Assembly (NCBI GenBank): GCA_012799535.1
Contig: JAAZLB010000050.1
Span: 1-6,549, forward strand
DNA length: 6,549 nt
Direction of reading: 5' to 3'
Origin: Bacillota bacterium
Lineage (GTDB): Bacteria; Bacillota; Limnochordia; Darwinibacteriales; Darwinibacteriaceae
Shown here: piece by piece, positions 1 to 6,071 of the stretch
Numbering within the stretch: position 1 is the stretch's first letter
Layout of the letters: each line of letters starts with the position of its first letter
Notes under the pieces: generated by a model
The model's input: only the letters and a program-made list of their open reading frames with translations
The model's database searches: none
What the model was told of the DNA's origin: nothing
Program-made: the position numbers and the translations under genes

Positions 1-891
1 AATCTACCCCCAGACCATATCTTAGTGGGTAATGGCTCTATTGAACTAATATACGCGCTTTTAAGGGGATTAGGGCAACAAAGGGCACTTGTTGCAGAAC
101 CCACTTTTAATGAATATGCCCGGGCTGTGCAACTGGTAGGGGGAGAGGTAACAAGTTTTCAGCTCTTAGCGGAACAAGATTGGAAAGTAGATCTTAAATC
201 TGTGGCGGAAAGATTAGAAAATGTAGATTTAGTTTTTCTTTGTAATCCCAATAATCCTACTGGACAGCTCCTTCACAAGCGAGAACTGGTGTGGTTTATT
301 GAAGAAGCGAAAAAACACGGAACTATGGTGATTGTTGATGAGGCATTTTTAGACTTTGTAGAGGATTTTGCTGACAGCACTTACAGTGTCTTGGATCTAG
401 TAACTTTTGTGGATAACTTAGTCGTACTACGATCCTTTACCAAATTCTTTGCGATTCCTGGTCTGCGTTTAGGTTTCTGTGTCGCTTCCCCTTCTTTAAT
501 CCGACTTATTTCAGCTAATCAAGAGCCGTGGACAGTAAATTGCATCGCCCAAAGTGTTGGCGAGTTGTTAGTGGACGACATTTTAGCACCCTTCCGTAAA
601 CAGGTGAGGCAGAAAATTCAAGAATCCCGGGATCAGATGGTTACCGCTCTTACAGAAAAATGTAGAATCCGTAGTTGGGGTCAGGTGAATTATCTCTTTT
701 TAGATCTAGGCGTAGGGGTGGATGGAGCCGCTTTAACAAGCGCTCTAGGTTATCAAGGTCTATTGGTTAGGGATTGCAATTCCTTTGGGAAACGATTTGG
801 TCACTATCTTCGGGTGGCTGTAAGATCCCCTGAAGAAAACAGCCACCTAGTTAGAATTCTTGAGTTGGTTTTAAGGGAGGCTAGGCGCTAA
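1..891 (+). CDS. cobD: CobD-like PLP-dependent threonine-phosphate decarboxylase, 5'-truncated
   Basis: A fold-type I PLP enzyme of the HisC/CobD aminotransferase family. CobD decarboxylates L-threonine-O-3-phosphate to (R)-1-aminopropan-2-ol phosphate, the linker of the cobalamin nucleotide loop, in the cytoplasm. The reading frame is open to base 1. The first in-frame GTG, at 25, lies inside a conserved motif (GNGSIELIY), so it is not the start. 296 residues are visible, and the family's usual length near 360 implies roughly 60 are missing. Seen, numbered from that GTG: NPNNPTG (74-80), the PLP-binding aspartate in VDEAFLDF (104-111), and the Schiff-base lysine K140 in SFTKFFAIPGLRLGF, followed by the phosphate-binding arginine. 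A C-terminal LRVAVR carries the carboxylate-binding arginine. The stop overlaps the next start (TAATG), so the two genes are translationally coupled. The DEAFLDF form and the CobC-like neighbour favour CobD over histidinol-phosphate aminotransferase, but HisC cannot be fully excluded without the N-terminus. Confidence 0.72.
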   Translation, partial: NLPPDHILVGNGSIELIYALLRGLGQQRALVAEPTFNEYARAVQLVGGEVTSFQLLAEQDWKVDLKSVAERLENVDLVFLCNPNNPTGQLLHKRELVWFIEEAKKHGTMVIVDEAFLDFVEDFADSTYSVLDLVTFVDNLVVLRSFTKFFAIPGLRLGFCVASPSLIRLISANQEPWTVNCIAQSVGELLVDDILAPFRKQVRQKIQESRDQMVTALTEKCRIRSWGQVNYLFLDLGVGVDGAALTSALGYQGLLVRDCNSFGKRFGHYLRVAVRSPEENSHLVRILELVLREARR

Positions 892-1487
892 TGCTTAGAT
901 TGTATTTAGTTCGCCATGGCGAAACGGATTGGAATCGGGAAAAGCGTTACTTAGGGCATACGGATCTGCCCCTTAACCAAAACGGTGAGTGGGAGGTCTC
1001 ACATCTCCGAGAAAACTTACGAGAAGTCCTTTTCGAACGGTGTTATACTAGTGATTTAAGGAGGGCACGTCAGACCGCCACAACCATCTTGGGTGGCCGA
1101 GATGTTCAGCTAATTGAAGAACTTGCCCTCCGGGAGCTTGATTTTGGGGAGTGGGAAGGGTTAACCTATGATGAAATTTGCCAACGCTACCCCCAAGAAG
1201 CCCAAAAGTGGGTAGAATCAGGAGGACGTAGCTCCCCCTTTGATGGAGAGGATTTAGGCGATCTAGAGGTGCGTGTAGCTAGTTGGTTAAATTCTCTTTT
1301 GGCAGAGAACATTAAGGGTAATATCTTGGTGGTGACCCATGGTGGTCCTGTGAGGATACTCTTATGTTTGCTTTTAGGAATTTCTTCGGAAAAACACTGG
1401 CAGTTTAACGTGAGTACAGCTGGGTTAGCGGTTGTGGAAGTCCATGAAGGTCAGGGAATCTTGTGTGCGTTGAACTCCTTGACTTGA
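891..1487 (+). CDS. cobC: Histidine phosphatase, probable alpha-ribazole phosphatase (CobC)
   Basis: A 198-residue histidine phosphatase (phosphoglycerate mutase superfamily). CobC-type members remove the 5'-phosphate of alpha-ribazole phosphate, or of adenosylcobalamin 5'-phosphate, late in cobalamin assembly. Seen: the phosphohistidine motif VRHGETDWN with H9, the GHTDLPLNQNG segment typical of CobC-like proteins, SDLRRARQTA with R58 (54-63), the acid residue E82 in RELDFGEWEG, and the second catalytic histidine H150 in VVTHGG. The full catalytic set is present and the length is normal for the family. The ATG overlaps the upstream stop by one base. An AAGGGAGG ribosome binding site at 873-880, inside the upstream gene, sits 10 bases away. 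The last codons contain the -35 element of the following promoter. The superfamily is certain. The ribazole phosphatase role rests on the sequence style plus the CobD-like neighbour; a broad-specificity phosphatase is the alternative. Confidence 0.75.
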   Translation: MLRLYLVRHGETDWNREKRYLGHTDLPLNQNGEWEVSHLRENLREVLFERCYTSDLRRARQTATTILGGRDVQLIEELALRELDFGEWEGLTYDEICQRYPQEAQKWVESGGRSSPFDGEDLGDLEVRVASWLNSLLAENIKGNILVVTHGGPVRILLCLLLGISSEKHWQFNVSTAGLAVVEVHEGQGILCALNSLT

Positions 1488-1507
1488 GTTCATGCATTGC
1501 ATATAAT
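1479..1507 (+). promoter_or_regulatory. Sigma-A promoter for the cysS T-box leader
   Basis: TTGACT (1479-1484) and TATAAT (1502-1507) are separated by exactly 17 bases, close to the housekeeping consensus. The -35 element covers the last codons of cobC, with its final T being the first base of the TGA stop, so there is essentially no spacer between the two units. Transcription would begin near 1514, just before the T-box leader. No terminator is visible between cobC and this promoter, so upstream transcripts could also enter the leader. Confidence 0.85.
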
Positions 1508-1518
1508 GGGCATATAAT
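1499..1518 (+). repeat. Tandem repeat of the -10 region (GCATATAAT twice)
   Basis: The nonamer GCATATAAT occurs at 1499-1507 and again at 1510-1518, offset by 11 bases (about one helical turn). The first copy contains the -10 element paired with the -35 at 1479. The second copy has no good -35 at a usual distance. It may be an accidental duplication, or a pause or alternative start element near the transcription start. Confidence 0.6.
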
Positions 1519-1532
1519 TAGCTAAACGGATA

Positions 1533-1779
1533 TGATGGGGAGAGTAAGTGAGGGAGCCTCTTAGAGAGGGATACATTTGGTGTAAGTATCCTGTGGTGAA
1601 TTTAACTGAAGTGCACCCCTGATCCTCCAACCGATCTAACTTTGTTAGGGTAGGCTTGGACGGTACACTCGTTATCGTGTTTTAAAGTGCGTTTGTGTTA
1701 TGACAAATTGATTTGCCATAGCATATTTCGAAGCAGAGTGGAACCGCGACCCTCGTCTCTGTGGGGGTGGCGGTTTTTT
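1533..1779 (+). promoter_or_regulatory. T-box riboswitch, cysteine specific, upstream of cysS
   Basis: A tRNA-sensing leader that lets transcription continue when tRNA-Cys is uncharged. Stem I spans roughly 1537-1619: GGGG/CCCC (1537-1540 with 1616-1619) closes a specifier loop, with AGTA at 1543-1546 on the 5' side and GAAG-TGC-A on the 3' side. The specifier codon TGC (Cys) is at 1612-1614, followed by the usual purine. An apical hairpin pairs GGATAC (1569-1574) with GTATCC (1586-1591). A second stem pairs TCCAA/TTGGA (1626-1630 with 1656-1660) around CTAAC/GTTAG (1636-1640 with 1644-1648). A third is a long hairpin at 1694-1725, interrupted by an A.C mismatch. The conserved T-box sequence GAGTGGAACCGCG is at 1736-1748. 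Its UGGA (1739-1742) would pair with the 3' end UCCA, matching the U73 discriminator of tRNA-Cys. Specifier, T-box and downstream gene all agree on cysteine. The stems were folded by eye. Confidence 0.93.
1744..1779 (+). terminator. Intrinsic terminator of the T-box leader
   Basis: CCGCGACCCTC (1744-1754) pairs with GGGGGTGGCGG (1763-1773), with one G.G mismatch and one G.U pair, followed by six T (1774-1779). The 5' arm is the 3' part of the T-box sequence, so forming the antiterminator with uncharged tRNA excludes this hairpin. This is the standard T-box switch. Confidence 0.9.
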
Positions 1780-1787
1780 ATTTTAAA

Positions 1788-1794
1788 AGGAGGG
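1788..1794 (+). promoter_or_regulatory. Ribosome binding site that sets the cysS start
   Basis: AGGAGGG lies 8 bases before the ATG at 1803. This decides the start. An in-frame GTG at 1761 falls inside the terminator hairpin and would add 14 residues absent from the family's N-terminus. Confidence 0.9.
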
Positions 1795-1802
1795 CTGGAC
1801 CC

Positions 1803-3218
1803 ATGAAAATCCAGGTTTATAACACCTTGACCCAAACGAAAGAGGAGTTTATTCCGAGAAAACCAGGCGAAGTGAGCCTCTATGTTTGCGGAGTTACTCC
1901 CTATTCAGACACTCACCTAGGTCATGCTAGGCCTAGTGTGATTTGGGATGTGATTAAAAAGTTTTTTCGATATCAAGGTTATAAAACTTTCCATGTCCAA
2001 AATTTCACCGATGTGGACGACAAGATTATCCAACGGGCTCAAGAAGAGGGGGTTTCTGCCTTAGAGATCTCCCAGCGCTATATTGACGAATATTTAGAGA
2101 GTATGGATGCTTTAGGAGTGGAAAGGGCGGATGTTTACCCCAAGGTGAGTGAGCACATGCCTGAGATTGTGCAATTAGTAGAAACCCTAATCGAAAAAGA
2201 TCATGCTTATGCCACTCAGGGGGATGTCTTTTTCCATGTAGCTTCCTTTCCCGAATACGGAAAGTTAAGTAAGCAAAAGTTAGAAGAATTACGGCAAGGA
2301 ACCCGCTTTGAAGTGGATCCCTCTAAGCGTGATGCCGCGGATTTTGCCCTGTGGAAACAGGCTAAACCAGGCGAACCAGCCTGGGACAGTCCTTGGGGCG
2401 AAGGGAGACCAGGTTGGCATATTGAATGCTCCGCTATGTCTTATAAGTATTTGGGTACTGAGTTCGATTTTCACGGCGGTGGAAACGATCTTATCTTCCC
2501 CCACCATGAAAACGAAATTGCCCAATCTGAAGCGGCCACCGAGGAACCCCTAGCTCGCTACTGGGTTCATAATGGTATGCTCAATCTTAAAGACATGAAG
2601 ATGTCTAAATCCCTAGGTAATGTCATTTCTGTACAACAGCTCACAGCCCGTTATCCTAAGGAGCTTTTGCGTTTTTACCTGCTTTCCACCCATTATCGTT
2701 CTAGCTTAGAGTATTATGAGGGGAAAATTGAAGAAGTGGCGAAGGGCTGGAACCGTCTTAACGATACGATTCTTAAACTCCAAGAAGATCTAGTACGGGC
2801 AAACTCTGAGCAACCTACTGATCTTGACCAGAAAACCCTAGAAAAAGTTGCAGCTTTAGAACGGGGGCTTTTGGAGGCTTTTGCGGATGATTTCAATACG
2901 GCTATGGCCATTGGAATCCTCTTTGAACTGGTGCGAGAAATTAACGCTTACAAACATAATGGTGGTAATCACCTTTCCGTTTTACAAAAGGCATGGGATG
3001 TGTTTGTACTTTATGGTTCGGATATTCTTGGGATCTTGCAGTTAGAAAAACAAGAGCAGGAAGGGCTCGTCGATCCGTTGCTTAATCTTCTTTTGGAGTT
3101 GAGGGAAGAATTACGGAGAACGAAAAACTTTGCCCTTGCTGACAAGATTAGAGATCAGTTAACCGACTTGGGTATTACCATCGAAGATACGCCCCAAGGA
3201 CCTAGATGGAAGGTGTAA
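1803..3218 (+). CDS. cysS: Cysteinyl-tRNA synthetase
   Basis: A class I aminoacyl-tRNA synthetase that joins cysteine to tRNA-Cys using ATP in the cytoplasm. The product is 471 residues, close to the usual bacterial length of about 465. Seen: YVCGVTPYSDTHLGHARP (27-44), with zinc ligand C29 and the HIGH-type motif HLGH (38-41); zinc ligands C209 in GWHIECSAMS, H234 and E238 in FPHHENE; and KMSKS (266-270), the ATP-binding loop. The C-terminal region has the helical anticodon-binding character expected (FADDFNTAMAIGILFELVREIN, then an RTKNFALADKIRDQL segment). All catalytic residues are intact. The start is fixed by AGGAGGG 8 bases upstream. The gene is first in a packed operon and its stop TAA is immediately followed by the mrnC ATG. 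Expression is expected to respond to uncharged tRNA-Cys through the T-box leader. In Bacillus subtilis cysE precedes cysS; here no cysE is present. Confidence 0.98.
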   Translation: MKIQVYNTLTQTKEEFIPRKPGEVSLYVCGVTPYSDTHLGHARPSVIWDVIKKFFRYQGYKTFHVQNFTDVDDKIIQRAQEEGVSALEISQRYIDEYLESMDALGVERADVYPKVSEHMPEIVQLVETLIEKDHAYATQGDVFFHVASFPEYGKLSKQKLEELRQGTRFEVDPSKRDAADFALWKQAKPGEPAWDSPWGEGRPGWHIECSAMSYKYLGTEFDFHGGGNDLIFPHHENEIAQSEAATEEPLARYWVHNGMLNLKDMKMSKSLGNVISVQQLTARYPKELLRFYLLSTHYRSSLEYYEGKIEEVAKGWNRLNDTILKLQEDLVRANSEQPTDLDQKTLEKVAALERGLLEAFADDFNTAMAIGILFELVREINAYKHNGGNHLSVLQKAWDVFVLYGSDILGILQLEKQEQEGLVDPLLNLLLELREELRRTKNFALADKIRDQLTDLGITIEDTPQGPRWKV

Positions 3219-3614
3219 ATGACTATGTTTGTTGATTTAGAAGTAAATCCTAACCTGCTTTCACCCCTAGTCTTAGCGTATGTGGGTGATGCGGTTTATG
3301 AATTGTTTATTCGCACTAAATTAGTGGTTCACCCCGCTAAAGTTCACGAATTGCACCAGGTGGCAGTAAAATACGTCCAGGCCAGTAGCCAAGCACAGAT
3401 TGTCCATGACTGGGAACCAGAATTAACTGAAGAAGAAAGGGAAGTGGTCCGTCGAGGGCGAAATGCTAAGGGAGGGGTACCCCGCCATGGTGATGTGGTT
3501 GAATATCGCTATAGTACGGGGTTCGAGGCTCTCATTGGCCATTTGTATCTATCTGGTCAACATGAGCGTCTCTTAGAACTTCTTAACAGAATTCACCCCA
3601 CAATGAACTCTTAG
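3219..3614 (+). CDS. mrnC: Mini-ribonuclease III (MrnC)
   Basis: A 131-residue dsRNA endonuclease made of the RNase III catalytic domain without a dsRNA-binding domain. In Bacillus subtilis it matures both ends of 23S rRNA from a precursor stem. Seen: LAYVGDAVYELFIR (19-32), matching the RNase III signature with metal-binding D24, and YSTGFEALIGHLYL (98-111) with the second catalytic acid E103. A basic stretch VVRRGRNAKGGVPRHGD lies between them, in the position of RNA contacts. The length is typical for the family. The start ATG follows the cysS stop with no gap. GGAAGG at 3208-3213 sits 5 bases upstream. A second in-frame ATG at 3225 would have a more comfortable spacing, so the true N-terminus may be two residues shorter. 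Its place directly after cysS is the classic Bacillota arrangement. Confidence 0.95.
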   Translation: MTMFVDLEVNPNLLSPLVLAYVGDAVYELFIRTKLVVHPAKVHELHQVAVKYVQASSQAQIVHDWEPELTEEEREVVRRGRNAKGGVPRHGDVVEYRYSTGFEALIGHLYLSGQHERLLELLNRIHPTMNS

Positions 3615-3630
3615 GTCAGGAGGCACTGAG

Positions 3631-4242
3631 ATGAAAGTATTAAACAACGGATCTGTTGTTCTACTCGAGCACATGGGTGGAGATCAGGCGGTTATTCGCA
3701 ATGCTAGGAGGTGTTGGAGAAGCGAGTCCAAATCAGAAAACGCAGATCGCCAACTCTTAAGACATTTAATCAAAGCGGAACACAAAACTCCCTTTGAAGC
3801 CATGGTTTTCACCTTTGATGTTAAGGCACCCCTTTTTGTGGCTCGTCAGTGGTTTCGCCATCGTATGGGCTCTTTCAATGAGGAATCCCTCCGCTATTGT
3901 ATTGCTTTAAGGGATTATTATATACCTGAGGCTTTAGAGGGGGAGCTTTTAGAAGCCTGGAAAAAACATAATGAAGAATCCTTCGACTTTTATGATGAAC
4001 TAGTCTCTAAACATAAAATCCCCAAAGAACAGGCCAGAAGTGTGTTACCGATAGGGATTTACACTAATTTTTACTGGACAGTAAATGGCAGTTCTCTCAT
4101 GAATTTTTTAGACCTGCGTTTGGATCGGGGCGCTCAGTATGAAATTAGAGTATATGCCCAGGCCATTCTCGAACTTGTAAAAGAAGTGGCTCCCGTATCA
4201 TTTGGGGAATTTGAAAGAGAGGTATTAAACATCAGTGAGTGA
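3631..4242 (+). CDS. thyX: Flavin-dependent thymidylate synthase (ThyX)
   Basis: Converts dUMP to dTMP using methylene-tetrahydrofolate, with FAD and NAD(P)H supplying the hydride. The folate leaves as tetrahydrofolate, so unlike ThyA it does not create a need for dihydrofolate reductase. The 203-residue product has the defining ThyX motif RHRMGSFNEESLR (76-88, the RHRx7S signature) and a conserved C-terminal block LPIGIYTNFYWTVN (139-152) with LDLRLDRGAQYEIRVYA (160-176), the dUMP/FAD-binding and catalytic region. The enzyme works as a homotetramer. AGGAGG at 3618-3623 lies 7 bases before the ATG. A 16-base gap separates it from mrnC, and the 3' end overlaps rlmB by 8 bases, so it is part of the cysS operon. 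The length is slightly under the common 210-250 range, but no motif is missing. Confidence 0.96.
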   Translation: MKVLNNGSVVLLEHMGGDQAVIRNARRCWRSESKSENADRQLLRHLIKAEHKTPFEAMVFTFDVKAPLFVARQWFRHRMGSFNEESLRYCIALRDYYIPEALEGELLEAWKKHNEESFDFYDELVSKHKIPKEQARSVLPIGIYTNFYWTVNGSSLMNFLDLRLDRGAQYEIRVYAQAILELVKEVAPVSFGEFEREVLNISE

Positions 4243-4960
4243 TGTTTTTGGACGCCAGCCAGTATTAGAAGCCCTTCGATCTGGTCGGGAGGTTAACAAA
4301 CTATTAGTAGTTAAGGGCCAAAGACAAGGCTCTATTCGGGAAATATTGGCCCTAGCTAAAGATTTGGGTATTGTTGTGCAAGAGGTAGAACGTGTGGTTT
4401 TAGATAAGATTAGTGCTGGCGCCAACCATCAAGGTGTTGTGGCCCAATTAGCCGATGTACGTTACTGGAGCTTAGAAGAGTTGCTAGCAAAACCTTGCAC
4501 TCCAGATTGGCCTCCCTTTTTGCTCCTCTTGGATGGAATTCAAGACCCTCACAATTTAGGCTCGATCTTGCGAAGTGCTGAAGCTCTGGGTGTGGATGGG
4601 GTAATTATCCCCGAGCGGCGGGCTGTAGGTGTAACTGGGACAGTGATGAAATCCTCCGCTGGGGCTGCTAATTATGTGCCCGTTTGTCGGGTGACTAATA
4701 TCCCTTCCACTATGGAAACGCTTAAAAAGATGGGTTACTGGCTTGTGGGGGCGGACATGTCAGGGGACCCTTGTTATACCCAGGACCTTACAGGTGCTAT
4801 CGCAGTAGTCATTGGTGGGGAAGGATCTGGTTTAAGTAGGCTAGTAAAGGAAAAATGTGATTTTCTTTCCTCTATCCCCATGCGAGGACAAGTGAACTCC
4901 CTAAACGCCTCTGTAGCCGCGGCCTTGTTGTTGTTTGAGGTGACTCGCCAAAGGGGTTAG
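4235..4960 (+). CDS. rlmB: 23S rRNA (guanosine-2'-O-)-methyltransferase, RlmB/TrmH family
   Basis: A SPOUT-class methyltransferase that uses S-adenosylmethionine. RlmB methylates the ribose of G2251 (E. coli numbering) in the 23S rRNA P loop. The 241-residue product has an N-terminal L30e-like substrate-binding domain (about 1-75, opening DVFGRQPVLEAL). The catalytic trefoil-knot domain follows: motif 1 LLDGIQDPHNLGSILRSAEA (98-117) with N107 and R113, motif 2 VIGGEGSGLS (192-201) with E196, and motif 3 IPMRGQVNSLNASVAAA (214-230) with N221, S222 and N224. The start is GTG at 4235. The nearby ATG at 4242 is out of frame. GAGAGG lies about 12 bases upstream, inside thyX, and the 8-base overlap suggests coupled translation. 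This is the yacO position of the Bacillus cysS-mrnC-yacO-yacP-sigH cluster. The exact target nucleotide is inferred from the family; related TrmH enzymes modify other sites. Confidence 0.92.
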   Translation: MSDVFGRQPVLEALRSGREVNKLLVVKGQRQGSIREILALAKDLGIVVQEVERVVLDKISAGANHQGVVAQLADVRYWSLEELLAKPCTPDWPPFLLLLDGIQDPHNLGSILRSAEALGVDGVIIPERRAVGVTGTVMKSSAGAANYVPVCRVTNIPSTMETLKKMGYWLVGADMSGDPCYTQDLTGAIAVVIGGEGSGLSRLVKEKCDFLSSIPMRGQVNSLNASVAAALLLFEVTRQRG

Positions 4961-4965
4961 GTGCC

Positions 4966-4994
4966 TTGACCCCCATTCTTCCTTAGTGTATAAT
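4966..4994 (+). promoter_or_regulatory. Sigma-A promoter for sigH
   Basis: TTGACC (4966-4971) and TATAAT (4989-4994) are spaced by 17 bases, only 5 bases after the rlmB stop. Transcription would start near 5001, giving a leader of about 40 bases before sigH. No terminator separates rlmB from this promoter, so read-through from the cysS operon can also reach sigH. I see no obvious Spo0A or AbrB site. Confidence 0.85.
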
Positions 4995-5031
4995 TGGGTT
5001 GTGCAATTTGGACAAACTCAAGACCTGGGGT

Positions 5032-5036
5032 GGAGG
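5032..5036 (+). promoter_or_regulatory. Ribosome binding site that sets the sigH start
   Basis: GGAGG lies 6 bases before the ATG at 5043. An upstream in-frame GTG at 4986 overlaps the -10 box of the sigH promoter and so would be outside the main transcript. The ATG at 5043 is therefore chosen. Confidence 0.85.
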
Positions 5037-5042
5037 CGATTG

Positions 5043-5696
5043 ATGGTGAGTGCTAATGCACCGAAAAAGTATTTAGACATGTACGAGAATCTAAGTGACG
5101 AAGAGATTGTGCAACTAGCCCGGGATGCTGATGACCAAGCATTAGAACACCTTATTAATAAATACAAAAACTTTGTACGAGCCAAGGCCCGGTCCTATTT
5201 TTTAATTGGGGCAGATCGGGAAGATATTATCCAAGAGGGTATGATTGGTTTGTATAAGGCGATTAGGGATTTTCGCCCAGATAAACTAGCTTCATTCAGG
5301 GCTTTTGCGGAATTGTGTATTACCCGCCAGATTATTACTGCCATCAAGACCGCCACTCGTCAAAAACACATACCCTTGAATTCTTATGTATCTTTAAATA
5401 AACCAATTTACGACGAGGAGTCGGATCGAACTCTTTTAGATGTAATCTCTGGTTCTAAGGTAACTGATCCGGAAGAGTTGGTAATTAGTAGAGAAGAGTT
5501 TGTAGATATTGAAAATAAGATGGTGGAGTTTTTAAGTGAACTAGAGTGGCAAGTACTGATGTACTATTTAGAGGGCAAGAGTTATCAGGAAATTGCCGAT
5601 GAATTGGGCCGTCATGTTAAGTCCATTGATAACGCTTTACAGCGTGTCAAACGTAAGTTAGAGCGTTATCTGGAAAAACGGGACAGCATGCAATAA
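5043..5696 (+). CDS. sigH: RNA polymerase sigma-H factor (Spo0H)
   Basis: A sigma-70 family factor. In Bacillus subtilis SigH directs transition-phase genes and early sporulation. From the ATG at 5043 the protein is 217 residues, matching the 218 of the Bacillus protein. Seen: an N-terminal segment YENLSDEEIVQLARDADDQA leading into region 2; region 2.2 with ADREDIIQEGMIGLYKAIRDF (57-77), the core-binding helix; region 2.3-2.4 with FRAFAELCITRQIITAIK (85-102), for -10 recognition; the SigH-like link RQKHIPLNSYVSLNKPI; and region 4.2 KSYQEIADELGRHVKSIDNA (179-198), the -35 recognition helix-turn-helix, followed by a basic helix. There are no extra ECF or anti-sigma features. It has its own promoter just after rlmB and no clear terminator before the tRNA operon. 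The position between rlmB and the tRNA/tuf region is the conserved Bacillota location, which separates it from other alternative sigmas. It suggests, but does not prove, a spore-forming organism. Confidence 0.95.
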   Translation: MVSANAPKKYLDMYENLSDEEIVQLARDADDQALEHLINKYKNFVRAKARSYFLIGADREDIIQEGMIGLYKAIRDFRPDKLASFRAFAELCITRQIITAIKTATRQKHIPLNSYVSLNKPIYDEESDRTLLDVISGSKVTDPEELVISREEFVDIENKMVEFLSELEWQVLMYYLEGKSYQEIADELGRHVKSIDNALQRVKRKLERYLEKRDSMQ

Positions 5697-5716
5697 ATTT
5701 CTTGGCAAAATAGCAG

Positions 5717-5745
5717 TTGACAGAAGTAAGTTTGGTTGCTATACT
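5717..5745 (+). promoter_or_regulatory. Strong promoter of the tRNA operon
   Basis: TTGACA (5717-5722), a perfect -35, is 17 bases from TATACT (5740-5745). The -10 is extended by TGC just upstream (TGn at 5737-5739). The predicted start is near 5752, about 6 bases before the first tRNA. This fits a high-output stable RNA promoter. Confidence 0.9.
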
Positions 5746-5757
5746 CTTAATTGGTCA

Positions 5758-5833
5758 GCCGGTGTAGCTCAATTGGCAGAGCACTCGACTTGTAATCGAG
5801 AGGTTGTGGATTCGATTTCCTCCACCGGCTCCA
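5758..5833 (+). tRNA. tRNA-Thr (anticodon TGT)
   Basis: A 76-base cloverleaf with CCA encoded. The acceptor pairs GCCGGTG (5758-5764) with CACCGGC (5823-5829), followed by discriminator T5830 and CCA. The D arm is GCTC/GAGC with G18-G19. The anticodon stem CTCGA/TCGAG holds loop CTTGTAA, with anticodon TGT at 5791-5793, reading ACA and by wobble other ACN threonine codons. The T-arm is abnormal: GTGGA (5806-5810) against TCCTC (5818-5822) gives one T.T mismatch, and the normally near-invariant G53-C61 pair is A-T. The T-loop TTCGATT itself is normal. The other arms are perfect, so I call it a gene rather than a pseudogene, with some doubt about the T-stem. Confidence 0.93.
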
Positions 5834-5849
5834 GAAATAGATATATCGT

Positions 5850-5935
5850 GGAGGGATACCCAAGCTGGCCAAAGGGGGCAGACTGTAAATCTGTTGGCAA
5901 CGCCTTCACAGGTTCGAATCCTGTTCCCTCCACCA
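5850..5935 (+). tRNA. tRNA-Tyr (anticodon GTA)
   Basis: An 86-base class II tRNA with a long variable arm, as bacterial tRNA-Tyr has. The acceptor GGAGGGA (5850-5856) pairs perfectly with TCCCTCC (5925-5931), followed by discriminator A5932 and encoded CCA. The anticodon loop is CTGTAAA, with GTA at 5885-5887, reading TAC and TAT. The T-arm ACAGG/CCTGT encloses TTCGAAT without mismatches. It is 16 bases after tRNA-Thr and in the same transcript. Confidence 0.97.
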
Positions 5936-5954
5936 CTTTTATCTCAAATAATAC

Positions 5955-6031
<77 letters not shown>

Positions 6032-6043
6032 AAGACTTTACTG

Positions 6044-6070
6044 CCGTCAGATGAATTCTGATGGTTTTTT
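6044..6070 (+). terminator. Intrinsic terminator of the tRNA operon
   Basis: CCGTCAGA (6044-6051) pairs with TCTGATGG (6057-6064) over 8 base pairs (one G.T) around a 5-base loop, followed by six T (6065-6070). It lies 12 bases after the CCA of tRNA-fMet, so it ends the tRNA transcript and separates it from the downstream membrane protein and tuf. Confidence 0.9.
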
Positions 6071-6071
6071 G

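Noticed and set aside
1513..1518. Second TATAAT as an independent promoter
   Set aside because: No acceptable -35 hexamer lies 16-18 bases upstream, so it is recorded only as a repeat.
1761..1802. N-terminal extension of cysS from a GTG
   Set aside because: The GTG lies in the T-box terminator and the added residues do not fit the family; AGGAGGG marks the ATG at 1803.
2289..2525. Minus-strand reading frame inside cysS
   Set aside because: It lies entirely opposite a conserved coding region, with no recognisable protein features or binding site; likewise 2714-2911.
2308..2553. 81-codon alternative-frame reading within cysS
   Set aside because: It overlaps the zinc-binding and catalytic region of cysS in another frame; a shadow.
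4225..4425. Minus-strand reading frame across the thyX/rlmB junction
   Set aside because: It is opposite two conserved genes, with no supporting features.
4986..5042. N-terminal extension of sigH from a GTG
   Set aside because: It overlaps the -10 of the sigH promoter and would give a protein longer than the family; GGAGG supports the ATG at 5043.
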